A stretch of 64,000 bases of DNA from contig NZ_JBEFTX010000005.1 in NCBI RefSeq assembly GCF_040195635.1, positions 186,001 through 250,000 of the forward strand. Direction: 5' to 3'. This DNA comes from Thermasporomyces sp040195635. GTDB taxonomy: Bacteria; Actinomycetota; Actinomycetes; Propionibacteriales; Actinopolymorphaceae. The position numbers and the translations under genes were made by a program. Below, one piece after another: positions 40,420-48,899 of this stretch. Positions within the stretch are counted from its first letter, which is position 1, and the number at the start of each line of letters is the position of its first letter. The notes beneath the pieces were generated by a model. The model saw only the letters and a program-made list of their open reading frames with translations, was not told the origin of the DNA and did no database searches.

Positions 40420-41241
40420 ATGCCAAATGCGACTGTCCTGACGATCGCGTACTCGACCATGGCGGCGAGGGCACACAACATCTCGTTGACGGGTACCGCT
40501 CCGGACATCGAGGTGCTGGTGTGCGTTCAAGGGGGATCGCTGAGGTGCGACGGCGAGTGGGCACGAGCGCGCGTCATTCCTGTTCCCGGTACTGGGGTCG
40601 CGAAGAGCCGAAATGCGTCAATCGAGTGTGCGCGTGGGCGCTATCTGCTGTTCGGCGATGACGATGTGGCGGTGAACTTCCCCGGAGTTGCTCAGGGAAT
40701 CCGCCACTTGCAGCGAACCGGCCATGCGCTGGCTCTCGGGCAAGGGCTGGACCCGTCCGGATCGTTGCGGAAGAGGTATCCACGGCACGTGACGCCCCTG
40801 ACTCCCTTCAACTCGGCGAAGGCGGCGACGTACGAGATGCTGATCGATCTGTCGCAGGTCCGGGCCAAAGGCGTACGTTTCGACGTGCGCTTCGGCGCGG
40901 GTACGGACCTCCATCTCGGCGACGAGTACATCTTCATCGTGGATCTGTTGCGGGCTGGGCTTTCCGGTGATGCCGTACCACTGATCTTCGGTACGCATCC
41001 GCGGGTGAGCTCCGGCACCCAGTGGGGCAGCCCAGCGGACAGTCACGCCCGGGCGGTGGCTCTCAACCGGGTCTTCGGAAGATGGGCTCCCTTTGCGCGT
41101 ATGGCGTTCGGTCTGAAGAACGCCACGAAGTTCGGCAGCTGGCGCGCGCTCGAGACTTTCCTCACCAACAATGAACTACCCCCCGCCGACGCCCATACGA
41201 GGTGGGCCGCTGTGTCACCGGGCTCCACGTCGGAGCGTTAG
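40420..41241 (+). CDS. GT2-like glycosyltransferase
   Basis: A 273-aa protein from ATG 40420, 5 nt after the previous stop with GAGGGG upstream. The GT-A fold is suggested by VPGTGVAKSRNASIECARGR then YLLFGDDDVAVN, where the DDD is the metal/nucleotide-sugar motif and the KSRN block is typical of small GT2 enzymes. LHLGDEYIFIVDLLRAG gives the ED-type acidic catalytic segment. It acts in the cytoplasm on a lipid-linked glycan, with the preceding two genes as an operon. Confidence 0.7.
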   Translation: MPNATVLTIAYSTMAARAHNISLTGTAPDIEVLVCVQGGSLRCDGEWARARVIPVPGTGVAKSRNASIECARGRYLLFGDDDVAVNFPGVAQGIRHLQRTGHALALGQGLDPSGSLRKRYPRHVTPLTPFNSAKAATYEMLIDLSQVRAKGVRFDVRFGAGTDLHLGDEYIFIVDLLRAGLSGDAVPLIFGTHPRVSSGTQWGSPADSHARAVALNRVFGRWAPFARMAFGLKNATKFGSWRALETFLTNNELPPADAHTRWAAVSPGSTSER

Positions 41242-41500
41242 AAGGTGGTTCGCGAGACCGTGTGCCGGCCGAAGGGGACGTCGTTGTAGCTCGATCCTCG
41301 CCTGCCACGCGGACGTTCGCGCGAAAAGGCGATGGACACGGGTTTTCGGAATGCCCTAGTGTGCAGGTGGCAGCCGCACGCCGGAAGTACCTCAGGGGAT
41401 GACACCGCCGCGGCGAGGTATCGGTGGATCAGCTCTGCGCTCTGCGCATGGACGCTGCCCGGTCCGAACCATCACCTGTCCTCGAGAGCGGTGCTCACAC

Positions 41501-42532
41501 GTGACATCCGTTCAAGCTTGCTTCGATCAGCCTCCTGTCATCGCGGTAGCTGAGCTCACCAAGACCTACAAGTTCCATCAGCAGGGCGCCGGACTGGCGC
41601 GTGCGGCGAAGAGCCTGCTCCGCCGCACCTACGAGACGCGCCTCGCCGTCGACAAGATCACCTTCACCATCAACCGCGGCGAGGTTGTCGGGCTGCTGGG
41701 CCCGAACGGCGCCGGCAAGACCACCACGCTGAAGATGCTCTCCGGGCTCCTCTACACGACGTCCGGTGACCTGGACGTGCTCGGCTACACGCCGTCGGAC
41801 CGCAAGCACGACTACCTGCGCCGGATCGCACTCGTCATGGGCCAGAAGACCATGCTCTGGTGGGACGTCCCCGCCATGGAGAGCCTGCTTCTGCACAAGG
41901 ACATGTACGGCCTGTCCACGGCCGAGTTCGACCGCAACGTGACCGAGCTCGCCGAGTTGCTCGAGGTCCAGGACCTACTGAACGTCCAAGTCCGCAAGAC
42001 CTCCCTCGGCGAACGGATGAAGCTCGAGCTGATGGCGGCACTCGTGCACGGGCCGGAGATCCTGTTCCTCGACGAGCCGACGATCGGTCTCGACGTCGTG
42101 GCGAAGGCCCGCGTACGCACGTTCCTCACCGAGGTCAACAAGCTGCGCGGCACGACGATCCTCGTGACCAGCCACGACATGGACGACATCGAGGCGCTCT
42201 GCTCGCGAGTGATGATCATCGACCACGGGCGGCTTCAGTACGACGGTGGCCTCGACGAACTCGTCCGAGCCGCGCGGCCGCGCAAGCTGGTCCAGGCGAC
42301 GTACGCGCACGCCGTCGACGGCAGCCGACTGGCCGATCTCGCCGGCGTCACCGCGGTCGACGGCACCGACCAGGTGGTCAAGCTGGAGGTCGAACGTGAG
42401 CGTGCCGGCGAAGTCCTGGAGCAGCTGACCCGGATCGGTCCACTGGTCGATCTCGATGTCACGGACGCCGACATCGAGGAGATCATGCGCGACCTGTTCC
42501 TCCGTCGCAGCACGTGGCGGGGTCCCTCATGA
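41501..42532 (+). CDS. ABC-2 type transporter ATPase (module 1)
   Basis: A 343-aa ATPase from GTG 41501; the frame extends further up without a ribosome site. Walker A GPNGAGKTT, Q-loop VMGQKTMLWWD, signature TSLGERMKLELM, Walker B ILFLDEPTIGLD and H-loop VTSHDMDD are all present. The LWWDVPAMES variant and the C-terminal regulatory domain are shared with the ATPases at 51368 and 61187 or similar to them. Powers the two permeases that follow, joined by ATGA overlaps. Confidence 0.92.
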   Translation: MTSVQACFDQPPVIAVAELTKTYKFHQQGAGLARAAKSLLRRTYETRLAVDKITFTINRGEVVGLLGPNGAGKTTTLKMLSGLLYTTSGDLDVLGYTPSDRKHDYLRRIALVMGQKTMLWWDVPAMESLLLHKDMYGLSTAEFDRNVTELAELLEVQDLLNVQVRKTSLGERMKLELMAALVHGPEILFLDEPTIGLDVVAKARVRTFLTEVNKLRGTTILVTSHDMDDIEALCSRVMIIDHGRLQYDGGLDELVRAARPRKLVQATYAHAVDGSRLADLAGVTAVDGTDQVVKLEVERERAGEVLEQLTRIGPLVDLDVTDADIEEIMRDLFLRRSTWRGPS

Positions 42533-43341
42533 CAACGCTGCTGCGCAATCTCCGCGTCCTGCGAAGGATGACCGCCGCCAACATCGTGCAAGCCTCTGTG
42601 TACCGCGGCGCGTGGCTCATCTTCATGGCCGCCAACATCAGCGTGCCGATCATCTCGTTGCTCATCTGGCGAACAGCAATCGCGAACGGCGCGCAACTCC
42701 CGGTTGACGAGCGGTACGTCACGACCTACTTCGTGCTGCTGAGCTTCGTCACGATGGCGACCTCCTCGTGGCTCACCGGGTTCCTGGCGAGCGACATCCG
42801 GCTCGGCAGACTCTCCACCTGGATGGTTCGGCCGGCCTCGTTGCTCCTCGGCTTCGTCGCCAACAACGTCTCCGAGAAGATCATGAAGCTCTTCGCCCTC
42901 GCGCCGATGATCGGGGTGCTGTGGTGGGTCTTCCGGGATTCGATGAACATCCCTGCCGGTCCTGGTCGGTGGGCGCTGTTCGCGGTCAGTCTTGTGCTCG
43001 GGGCCGTCCTGGTGTTCACGATCGACATCATGATCGGCTCCCTCGCGTTCTGGATGGACGACGTGCTGGCGATCGCGCAGGCGCGGATGCTCATCGCCAA
43101 CGTGCTGTCCGGCTCGATCGTGCCACTCGCCCTGATGCCCGACTGGTCGCGCGGATTCATCGACAACCAGCCGTTCCGCTACACGGTGTCGTTCCCGGTC
43201 GAGGTCGTGGCTGGCAATCTCTCTGGTACCGACCTCCTTGCGGGCCTGGGCATTCAGCTCGCCTACGTGCTCGCGTTCGGAGTGGTCGCCCGCCTCGTCT
43301 GGTCGAGCGGCATCCGTGCGTACTCGGCGGTGGGCGCATGA
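42529..43341 (+). CDS. ABC-2 type permease A (module 1)
   Basis: A 270-aa six-helix permease from ATG 42529, overlapping the ATPase stop. Features of the ABC2_membrane_6-like group: an N-terminal amphipathic segment, a loop (LASDIRLGRLSTWMVRPASL, comparable with GDLxxxLLRPxxP) after helix 2, and the C-terminal RLVWSSGIRAYSAVGA. The last segment recurs as RSGLRRFTAVGA in the permease at 60420. Cargo unknown; these modules export lipids, drugs or peptides. Confidence 0.85.
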   Translation: MTTLLRNLRVLRRMTAANIVQASVYRGAWLIFMAANISVPIISLLIWRTAIANGAQLPVDERYVTTYFVLLSFVTMATSSWLTGFLASDIRLGRLSTWMVRPASLLLGFVANNVSEKIMKLFALAPMIGVLWWVFRDSMNIPAGPGRWALFAVSLVLGAVLVFTIDIMIGSLAFWMDDVLAIAQARMLIANVLSGSIVPLALMPDWSRGFIDNQPFRYTVSFPVEVVAGNLSGTDLLAGLGIQLAYVLAFGVVARLVWSSGIRAYSAVGA

Positions 43342-44189
43342 GCGCCAACCGAACGTATGCCGACGAGCGACGACCGCTCGACCGGAACTGGCTGCACCGG
43401 CAATGGCGCCACCTGCGGATCTGGCGGGGATTCTTCGCGCGGGCCGTCGTCCGCGAAACCCACTACCGGGCGCACTTCGTGACCACCTTGGCCGTCGGAG
43501 TCGTACAGCTCGGGCTCGGGATCGTTCCGATCCTCCTGCTGTACGGCTACACCGACGACGTGCGCGGTTGGTCACAAGCCGAGGTGATCACGCTCGTCGG
43601 CATGTTCCAGATCGTCACCAGCCTGATAGCGACGTTCGTGGCACCCAACCTCAACCGGATGACGACCTACATCACCGACGGCGAGCTCGACGGCGTGCTC
43701 CTCCGCCCGGTGTCGAGCCAGTTCTACCTGACGGTGCGGTGGATCAATGTCGCCGAACTCGGCAACGTCCTCAACGGTTGTCTGGTGCTCGTGCTCGGCC
43801 TCGTCCTCTCGGGAGCGACTCCGAACGCCCTCGAGATCCTCCAGGCGATTGTGCTCGCTACCTGCGGCCTGGTGCTGCTCGCCTGCGTGTGGAGCGCACT
43901 GTCGTTCCTCGCATTCTGGCTGCAGTCGGTGAACGCCATCGCGTTCATCTATCTCAACCTGGTCGATTCGGGTCGGTATCCGCTGGTGTTCTTCCCGATC
44001 GGGGTGCGCGCGTTCCTTACCTTCGCGTTCCCGGTCGCGTTCGCGTCGACGTTCCCGGCGCAGGCCCTCCAAGGCGACCTCGGGTGGCTGCCGGTCGCGG
44101 GGGGTCTCGGACTCACCGTGGTCGCGGTGGCACTCGTCCGCGCGCAGTGGCGGTACGGGCTCCGGTCCTACTCCAGTGCCAGCAGCTAG
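43338..44189 (+). CDS. ABC-2 type permease B (module 1)
   Basis: A 283-aa permease from ATG 43338, overlapping permease A by ATGA. A 40-residue basic cytoplasmic N-terminus is followed by six helices. ITDGELDGVLLRPVSSQFY is the conserved loop of this family and RYGLRSYSSASS the conserved end, comparable with LRCYTSATS in the permease at 59619. The two permeases form a heterodimer on the ATPase. The stop overlaps the convergent sigma gene by 4 nt. Confidence 0.85.
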   Translation: MSANRTYADERRPLDRNWLHRQWRHLRIWRGFFARAVVRETHYRAHFVTTLAVGVVQLGLGIVPILLLYGYTDDVRGWSQAEVITLVGMFQIVTSLIATFVAPNLNRMTTYITDGELDGVLLRPVSSQFYLTVRWINVAELGNVLNGCLVLVLGLVLSGATPNALEILQAIVLATCGLVLLACVWSALSFLAFWLQSVNAIAFIYLNLVDSGRYPLVFFPIGVRAFLTFAFPVAFASTFPAQALQGDLGWLPVAGGLGLTVVAVALVRAQWRYGLRSYSSASS

Positions 44190-45598
44190 TCAGGACGGAT
44201 GGCCCGGCCGGTCTGGCCGGGATCCGTCTCGGCGAGCCGGCTTGCGAGGAACGCGCGTTCGGCGTCGTTGTCGGCCAAGGTGATCGCGCGTTCGTACGCC
44301 GCCGCGGCGTCGGCGTTCCGACCCAGGCGACGCAGCAGGTCGGCCTTGACGGCCGGCAGGTAGTGGTAGGCCGCAAGTCGCGGCTCGTGCTGCAGAGCCT
44401 CGATCTCGGCCAGTGCCGCCTCCGGGCCCCTCACCATCGCGACCGCCACGGCCCGGTTGAGCGCGACCACCGGCGACGGCCAGATGTGCGACAACTCGTC
44501 GTAGAGCACCAGGATCTGGGCCCAGTCCGTGTCGCTGTAGGTCGGGGCGGTCGCGTGCAGCGCCGCGATCGCGGCCTGCAGGGCGAACCGGCCGGGACTG
44601 CCACCGCGAAGCGCGCCGTGAACCAGGTCGTGCGCCTCGGCGATCGCGTCGGAGTCCCAGGCCGACCGGTCCTGTTCCTCCAGCAGGAGCAGGCGCCCTT
44701 CGGGGTTGGTGCGGGTGGCGCGGCGGGCGTGGTTGGCCAACAGCAGCGCGAGGAGTCCCTGGACCTCGCGCTCGGCCGGCATCAGGTCGCGCAGCAGGCG
44801 GGCCAGGTCCAGCGCGCGGTCGGCGAAGTCGTTCCTGGTCAGCGCGGGCCCCGTCGGCGCGGTGTGCCCGGTGGTGAAGAGCAGGTGGATCGTCGTGAGG
44901 GCTGCGTCCAACCGTTCCGGCAGCGCGTCGGGAGCGGGAATCCGGAACGGGATCCCCGCCGAGGTGATCTTCTTCTTCGCCCGGGTGATTCTGGCCGCCA
45001 TGGTGGCCTCGGAGACCAGGAACGCCGCCGCGATGTCAGGGGTCGTCACGCCGCACACCAGCCGCAGCGTGAGCGCCACCTGCGCCTCGGTAGCCAGAGC
45101 CGGGTGGCAGCACAGGAACACCAGCCGTAGGCGGTCGTCGGGCAGCGCCCGGTCGGCCGCGGGGTCGGCCGGAGGGTCGGCGTCGGTCGGCGTCGGCTCC
45201 ACCAGCAGGTGCAGCTTCGATCGCAGCGTGCTCGCGCGGCGGAGGATGTCGAGCGCGTTGTGCCTCGCCGCCGTGGTCAACCAGGCGCCCGGCCTCGCGG
45301 GTACGCCGTCACGCGCCCACGCGTCGAGCGCGGCGGCGTACGCGTCCTGGACGCAGTCCTGCGCCAGGTCGAGGTCGCGGGCGACGCGGACCGTCGCGGC
45401 GAGCACGGTGGCCCACTCGCGACGGTGCGCGTCGGCGACCGCCTGACGGACCGCCTGCTGGTTTGCTGTCTCGCTGCGAGCACCTGACCCACCGCGAGCA
45501 CCTGACCCACCGCGAGCACCTGACCCACCGCGAGCACCTGTCACACCGCGAGCACCTGTCACACCGCGAGCACCTGACCCACCGCGAGCACTTGTCAC
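44186..45598 (-). CDS. ECF42-type RNA polymerase sigma factor with TPR-like C-terminal extension
   Basis: A 470-aa sigma factor. Region 2 (about 45-110, LAQDCVQDAYAAALDAW) and region 4 (about 160-215, TPDIAAAFLVSEATMAARI) are followed by a 250-residue helical extension (AIAEAHDLVHGALRGG, YDELSHIWPSPVVALNRAVA, LLRRLGRNADAAAAYERAI), the DUF6596/TPR part that defines ECF42. The likely start is GTG 45598, overlapping the stop of the DGPF gene (GTGA). The first 42 residues are the translation of an 18-bp repeat, giving (GSGARG)n. ECF42 sigma genes are typically next to DGPF proteins, as here. Confidence 0.88.
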   Translation of the reverse strand: MTSARGGSGARGVTGARGVTGARGGSGARGGSGARGGSGARSETANQQAVRQAVADAHRREWATVLAATVRVARDLDLAQDCVQDAYAAALDAWARDGVPARPGAWLTTAARHNALDILRRASTLRSKLHLLVEPTPTDADPPADPAADRALPDDRLRLVFLCCHPALATEAQVALTLRLVCGVTTPDIAAAFLVSEATMAARITRAKKKITSAGIPFRIPAPDALPERLDAALTTIHLLFTTGHTAPTGPALTRNDFADRALDLARLLRDLMPAEREVQGLLALLLANHARRATRTNPEGRLLLLEEQDRSAWDSDAIAEAHDLVHGALRGGSPGRFALQAAIAALHATAPTYSDTDWAQILVLYDELSHIWPSPVVALNRAVAVAMVRGPEAALAEIEALQHEPRLAAYHYLPAVKADLLRRLGRNADAAAAYERAITLADNDAERAFLASRLAETDPGQTGRAIRPD

Positions 45599-45601
45599 TC
45601 C
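45476..45601. repeat. 18-bp x 7 tandem repeat (minisatellite) at the sigma gene start
   Basis: Seven units of GCGAGCACCTGACCCACC or variants run without gaps from 45476 to 45601. Units 4 and 5 read TGTCACACC at the end, and unit 7 is degenerate. On the minus strand it spans the stop of the DGPF gene and encodes the (GSGARG)-like N-terminus of the sigma factor. Copy changes of 18 bp keep the frame. Confidence 0.9.
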
Positions 45602-45930
45602 CCGAGCAGCGGCCGCACCTCGACGGCGCCCGCCATGATCGGGAGCAGCTTCCCGATGGCGATCGCCTGCTCGAGGTCGGCTGCCTCCACGACGAACCAC
45701 CCGGCGAGCACCTCCTTGCTCTCCAGGAACGGACCGTCCGTGACCAGGCCGTCCTTGTGGATCGTCCGGGTGGTGGAGTTGGGCTGCAGCGCCGGTTCGT
45801 AGACGATGCGCGCGCCCATCGCGGCGATCTTCTCCCCGGCGGCCATGTTGGCTTCCATCACTTCGGGCGGGATGTCGGCGACGCCTCCGGGAGTTTCCTG
45901 CTCGTAGATCAGAATCGCGTACTGCGGCAT
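45595..45930 (-). CDS. YCII-related DGPF-domain protein
   Basis: A 111-aa protein from ATG 45930 with AGGACGAAG upstream. MPQYAILIYEQE, VTDGPFLESKEVLAGWFVVE and ADLEQAIAIGKLLP are the conserved blocks of the YCII/DGPF family; DGPF is at about 68-71. These small ferredoxin-fold proteins are the constant neighbours and targets of ECF42 sigma factors, but their chemical role is unsettled. The stop overlaps the sigma start. Confidence 0.9.
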   Translation of the reverse strand: MPQYAILIYEQETPGGVADIPPEVMEANMAAGEKIAAMGARIVYEPALQPNSTTRTIHKDGLVTDGPFLESKEVLAGWFVVEAADLEQAIAIGKLLPIMAGAVEVRPLLGE

Positions 45931-45965
45931 GGCTTCGTCCTGTTCTGTCCAATCGCCTCGGATGC

Positions 45966-46592
45966 TCACCAGTTACCGGTCTCCGGGCCTAACGCACCGT
46001 ACTCGACCGTGCCCTCGCGCACGTACGTGCTGACGACGACACCGGTGCTCAATGTCGCGTTCTCGACCAGCTTGAGGCCGGCCGGGACGGTCCCCTCCGC
46101 GAAGAGCCGCTTGCCGGAGCCGAGGAGGACCGGGAGGACCAGCAGGTGGAACTCGTCGATGAGGTCGTGCCGGAGCAGGGTCTGGATCAGCCCGCCGCTG
46201 CCGTGGACCTGGATCTCGCCGCCCTCGCCTTGCTTGAGCTTGCCGACCGCCTCCGGGACATCCCCGGTGAGCAGGGTCGAGTTCTGCCACGACACGGTGT
46301 CGAGAGTCCGTGACGCCACGTACTTGGGCAGGCTGTTCATCCTCGCGCCGATCGGGTCCTCCGTCCCGGCCAGGGGCCAGGTGGCGGCGAAGATGTCGTA
46401 GGTCCTGCGCCCGAGCAGGAGCGCGCCGGCCCTGCCGGTCACCGAGGGCACCTGCTCGAGGAACCGCTGGTCGATGTGGGGGACCGCCCAGCCGCCGTGC
46501 TCGAACCCGCCGTCGCGGTCCTCGTCGCTGCCGCCAGGCGCCTGCACGACACCGTCCAGGGACATGAACGTGGTCACCATCAGTTTCCGCAT
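45966..46592 (-). CDS. RibD C-terminal / dihydrofolate-reductase-like protein
   Basis: A 208-aa protein; GAAGGAAG lies before ATG 46592. The DHFR-like fold is shown by MVTTFMSLDGVVQAPGG, LLLGRRTYDIFAATWP, YVASRTLDTVSWQNSTLL, EIQVHGSGGLIQTLL and LPVLLGSGKRLFA. Members are NADPH-binding reductases of unknown substrate, not classical DHFR. It heads the operon DHFR-like, DGPF, ECF42 sigma. Confidence 0.88.
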   Translation of the reverse strand: MRKLMVTTFMSLDGVVQAPGGSDEDRDGGFEHGGWAVPHIDQRFLEQVPSVTGRAGALLLGRRTYDIFAATWPLAGTEDPIGARMNSLPKYVASRTLDTVSWQNSTLLTGDVPEAVGKLKQGEGGEIQVHGSGGLIQTLLRHDLIDEFHLLVLPVLLGSGKRLFAEGTVPAGLKLVENATLSTGVVVSTYVREGTVEYGALGPETGNW

Positions 46593-46646
46593 GTCGCTTC
46601 CTTCGCTCGTACGTTCGGCGCCGGTGGTGACGCCCTCACCAATGGC

Positions 46647-46673
46647 GGCGAACGGGGCCGGCCGAAATCGACA
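46647..46673 (-). promoter_or_regulatory. Candidate ECF42-type promoter for the DHFR-like/DGPF/sigma operon
   Basis: On the minus strand TGTCGA (46673-46668) is followed after 17 nt by CGCC (46650-46647), 54 nt upstream of the first start. It is similar to the TGTCGA -35 reported for ECF42 targets; the -10 is imperfect, so this is tentative. The rest of 46593-46951 shows only a 15-bp direct repeat GGGCTCCGCATCTCT (46775 and 46796 area). Confidence 0.4.
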
Positions 46674-46951
46674 GCACGTCCGGGAAGAATCCGTGGGGCA
46701 TCTGCCCTGTGCCCCTCCCCTTACCCGCGCCGAACTCCCGCACGGCCGATCCCACCGCGCGGCCTCCCGCCCTCAGGGGCTCCGCATCTCTCAAGGGCTC
46801 CGCATCTCTGGCGACATCCCGATGGCATGGAAGTGACAGCCCTTGCTGGTTCGCTGCCTCTGCCTGGTGCAGGACCTGGGTCCGGCGACCAGCGTCGTGT
46901 TCACCATGCCCGGTGAGAGGGCGAAGACAGCAAAGCCAAGGGAGACCACAT

Positions 46952-47512
46952 ATGAGTAAACGGATCCGGCTGCTCGGCGGCGCGCTCGCGCTCCTCGCGG
47001 TAGGACTGATCACTCCCAGCATCGCCAATGCGGCGGAGGAGCCTCGGTCCGGCTCGGAGGCGGCTGGCGTGACCGCGAGCGCCGCAACGCGGAGCAAGCT
47101 CCACGAGCTCGTGACACCCGGCCGCAAGGGATTCTTCTACTCGGCGAACCCCACCGAGGTTCGCCGGGCGGTTTCGAACGGATTCCGCAAGACAGACCGC
47201 AACCTCGGCTACGTCCGGGTGAAGTCCGCTGCCGGCGTGCTGAAGCTCTACCGGCTGCGTTACAAGGCGAAGAGCTCCTACATCATCACGGCCTCGCCGA
47301 CCGAGCGCCACCGGTTGGCCAGCTCGGGCAAGTTCGTCTACGAGGGCGTGGTCGGCCATGTGTCGAAGACGGCCGGATCATCGAGGTTCCAGATCTTCCG
47401 GGTTTCCCGCAACGGCTCGTGGCGCGTCACGAACAGGACGCTGGCGAGGCAACTCAGGCAACAAGGCTGGCACGTCGACGGCAGCCTCGGGTTCATCTCC
47501 AAGACCAGGTAG
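46952..47512 (+). CDS. Secreted protein with three DUF5648-like repeats
   Basis: A 186-aa protein; AAGGGAG is 8 nt before ATG 46952. Signal peptide residues 1-28 (SIANAAEE). Three related units of about 45 residues follow, each with an F/LY-R start, an aromatic pair, an S/T-E-R-like helix and GY/GHV ending: GFFYSANPTEVRRAVSNGF, SYIITASPTERHRLASSGKF then VYEGVVGHVSK, and WRVTNRTLARQLRQQGWHVD then GSLGFISK. This is the pattern of DUF5648 beta-trefoil-like lectin repeats, inferred from layout. Probably a cell-surface or extracellular binding protein. Confidence 0.65.
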   Translation: MSKRIRLLGGALALLAVGLITPSIANAAEEPRSGSEAAGVTASAATRSKLHELVTPGRKGFFYSANPTEVRRAVSNGFRKTDRNLGYVRVKSAAGVLKLYRLRYKAKSSYIITASPTERHRLASSGKFVYEGVVGHVSKTAGSSRFQIFRVSRNGSWRVTNRTLARQLRQQGWHVDGSLGFISKTR

Positions 47513-47523
47513 GCACCGCGGTC

Positions 47524-47561
47524 GTGGGGTGTCGGCCGCATGAAGGCATGCGACACCCCAC
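47524..47561 (+). terminator. Hairpin terminator
   Basis: GTGGGGTGTCG pairs with CGACACCCCAC, an 11-bp perfect stem with a 16-nt loop, 12 nt after the stop of the DUF5648-like gene. Confidence 0.65.
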
Positions 47562-47698
47562 ACCTTCCTACCGGCTGCAGACGTTCGCGATGGCGTGGAG
47601 AGGTTCGCATGCACCGGTCGGGCGCCCTCCCGAACGAACAGCGTCGCCGTAGCCGACGTGGTCGACAAAATCCGCTAAAGTTCCGGTCGGAGGATCTG

Positions 47699-47712
47699 GG
47701 AAATCGTTTTCT
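47699..47712. promoter_or_regulatory. LacI-operator-like site upstream of the DUF4185 gene
   Basis: GGAAATCGTTTTCT matches the O1-type sequence GGTAATCGTTTACC at 11 of 14 positions, and GGGAAATCGT is identical to 7831-7840. It lies 24 nt before ATG 47736. Control by a LacI-family protein is possible. Confidence 0.35.
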
Positions 47713-47735
47713 ACCGCAAGGAAGTGAGCGAACAC

Positions 47736-48866
47736 ATGTCCCACCCGATGCCATCGTCTGACCGTCCACTCTCGAGCATTTCGCGTCGACTTCTACTCGG
47801 GGGCACCGCCGGTGCGATCGGCACCGGCATTGCCGGTGGTGCCTGGTCCCCGGCCGCGGCCGACCCAATGGAGTATCCGCCGGTCTATGCGGACGGGATC
47901 AAGATCACCAAGGTCAAGAACCTCACCGGCCCCGACATCACCGGGAAGTTCGGACTGGACTGGGTCGACCTCGGCTGCGTGACCCGCTGCCCCGACGGCC
48001 GGTCGCTGTACGTCTTCGGTGACAGCTTCAGCGGCAAGAACTGGGGAGACAACTGGCGCTCCCCGACCGCCCTGTGGTCAAAGACCCGCGTACTCGAGCG
48101 AGGGGTGACCTTCTCCGGCGCGGTCGGTGGAGTCCCCGCCGCGCAGCTCATCCCGTATGAGCACGGCGAGGAGATCTCCACGATCATCCCCTCGGACGTG
48201 ATCACGATAGGCGACACGATCTACCTCCACGCCGTGGTCAACCAGGGCTTCGGCAACGTGATCTGGAGCGGCATCTGGACCTCGACCGACAACGGGGCGA
48301 CCTGGCAGGACTCGGGCGCCCGGTTCCCCGGCGATGCGTACGACAAGATGTGGAACCTGTGCACCTGGGAACTCGGCGACGACGGCTGGGTGTACGTCTA
48401 CACCGCCGAGTTCCTGCGCGAGAGCCCGATGATCCTGCATCGCGTACGTCCTCAGGACCTCACCAACCCCGACGCGTGGGAGCCGTGGGGCCGCGACGGC
48501 GACACCTGGCGATGGGGCGCCGGGCCGGACACGGTAGTCGACGACATCATCGGCGAGATGTCGCTGCGCAAGCTCGGCAAGCGCTGGGTGTTCACCTGGT
48601 TCGACGGCCCTCACTACCGGATCGACGCCATGGTGCTCGACCATCCCACCCAGGACCTGCGGCAGACCGAGCGGGTCACCCTCCTCCACGGGTCGGGTTG
48701 GGGCAACCAGGACACCAATCACGTCGCGCAGCTGTACGGCAGCTACGTCATACCCGGGTCGACACTCGACGACCTGCACCTCACGGTCAGCCAGTGGAAC
48801 ACCGGCGACAACAGCATCTATCACGTGATGCAGTACCGCTTCCAGGGTCTCGATCGCCGGTTGTAG
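47736..48866 (+). CDS. Tat-exported DUF4185 protein (glycoside-hydrolase-like beta-propeller)
   Basis: A 376-aa protein. ATG 47736 is preferred over GTG 47724 because of the AGGAAG position. The Tat signal is ISRRLLLGGTAGAIGTGIAG. DUF4185 landmarks: LGCVTRCPDGRSLYVFGDSF, SPTALWSKTR, IWTSTDNGATWQDSG, YDKMWNLCTWELGDDGWVYV, and VSQWNTGDNSIYHVMQYRF at the end. Members of this family have been shown to be endo-D-arabinanases (GH183); whether this one acts on arabinan is not shown. Its acidic residues (GDSF, DYD-like) would be the candidates for catalysis. Confidence 0.75.
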   Translation: MSHPMPSSDRPLSSISRRLLLGGTAGAIGTGIAGGAWSPAAADPMEYPPVYADGIKITKVKNLTGPDITGKFGLDWVDLGCVTRCPDGRSLYVFGDSFSGKNWGDNWRSPTALWSKTRVLERGVTFSGAVGGVPAAQLIPYEHGEEISTIIPSDVITIGDTIYLHAVVNQGFGNVIWSGIWTSTDNGATWQDSGARFPGDAYDKMWNLCTWELGDDGWVYVYTAEFLRESPMILHRVRPQDLTNPDAWEPWGRDGDTWRWGAGPDTVVDDIIGEMSLRKLGKRWVFTWFDGPHYRIDAMVLDHPTQDLRQTERVTLLHGSGWGNQDTNHVAQLYGSYVIPGSTLDDLHLTVSQWNTGDNSIYHVMQYRFQGLDRRL

Positions 48867-48899
48867 CCGGCGGCGTGGAGTCGTCGTCCCGCTGAGGGG

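Noticed and set aside
43238..45130. 630-aa plus-strand frame spanning permease B and the sigma gene
   Set aside because: It crosses two recognised genes in wrong frames and has only His/Arg/Gly-rich sequence.
45476..45601. CRISPR-like array
   Set aside because: The 18-bp units are directly adjacent without spacers, so it is a tandem minisatellite. No cas genes are present.
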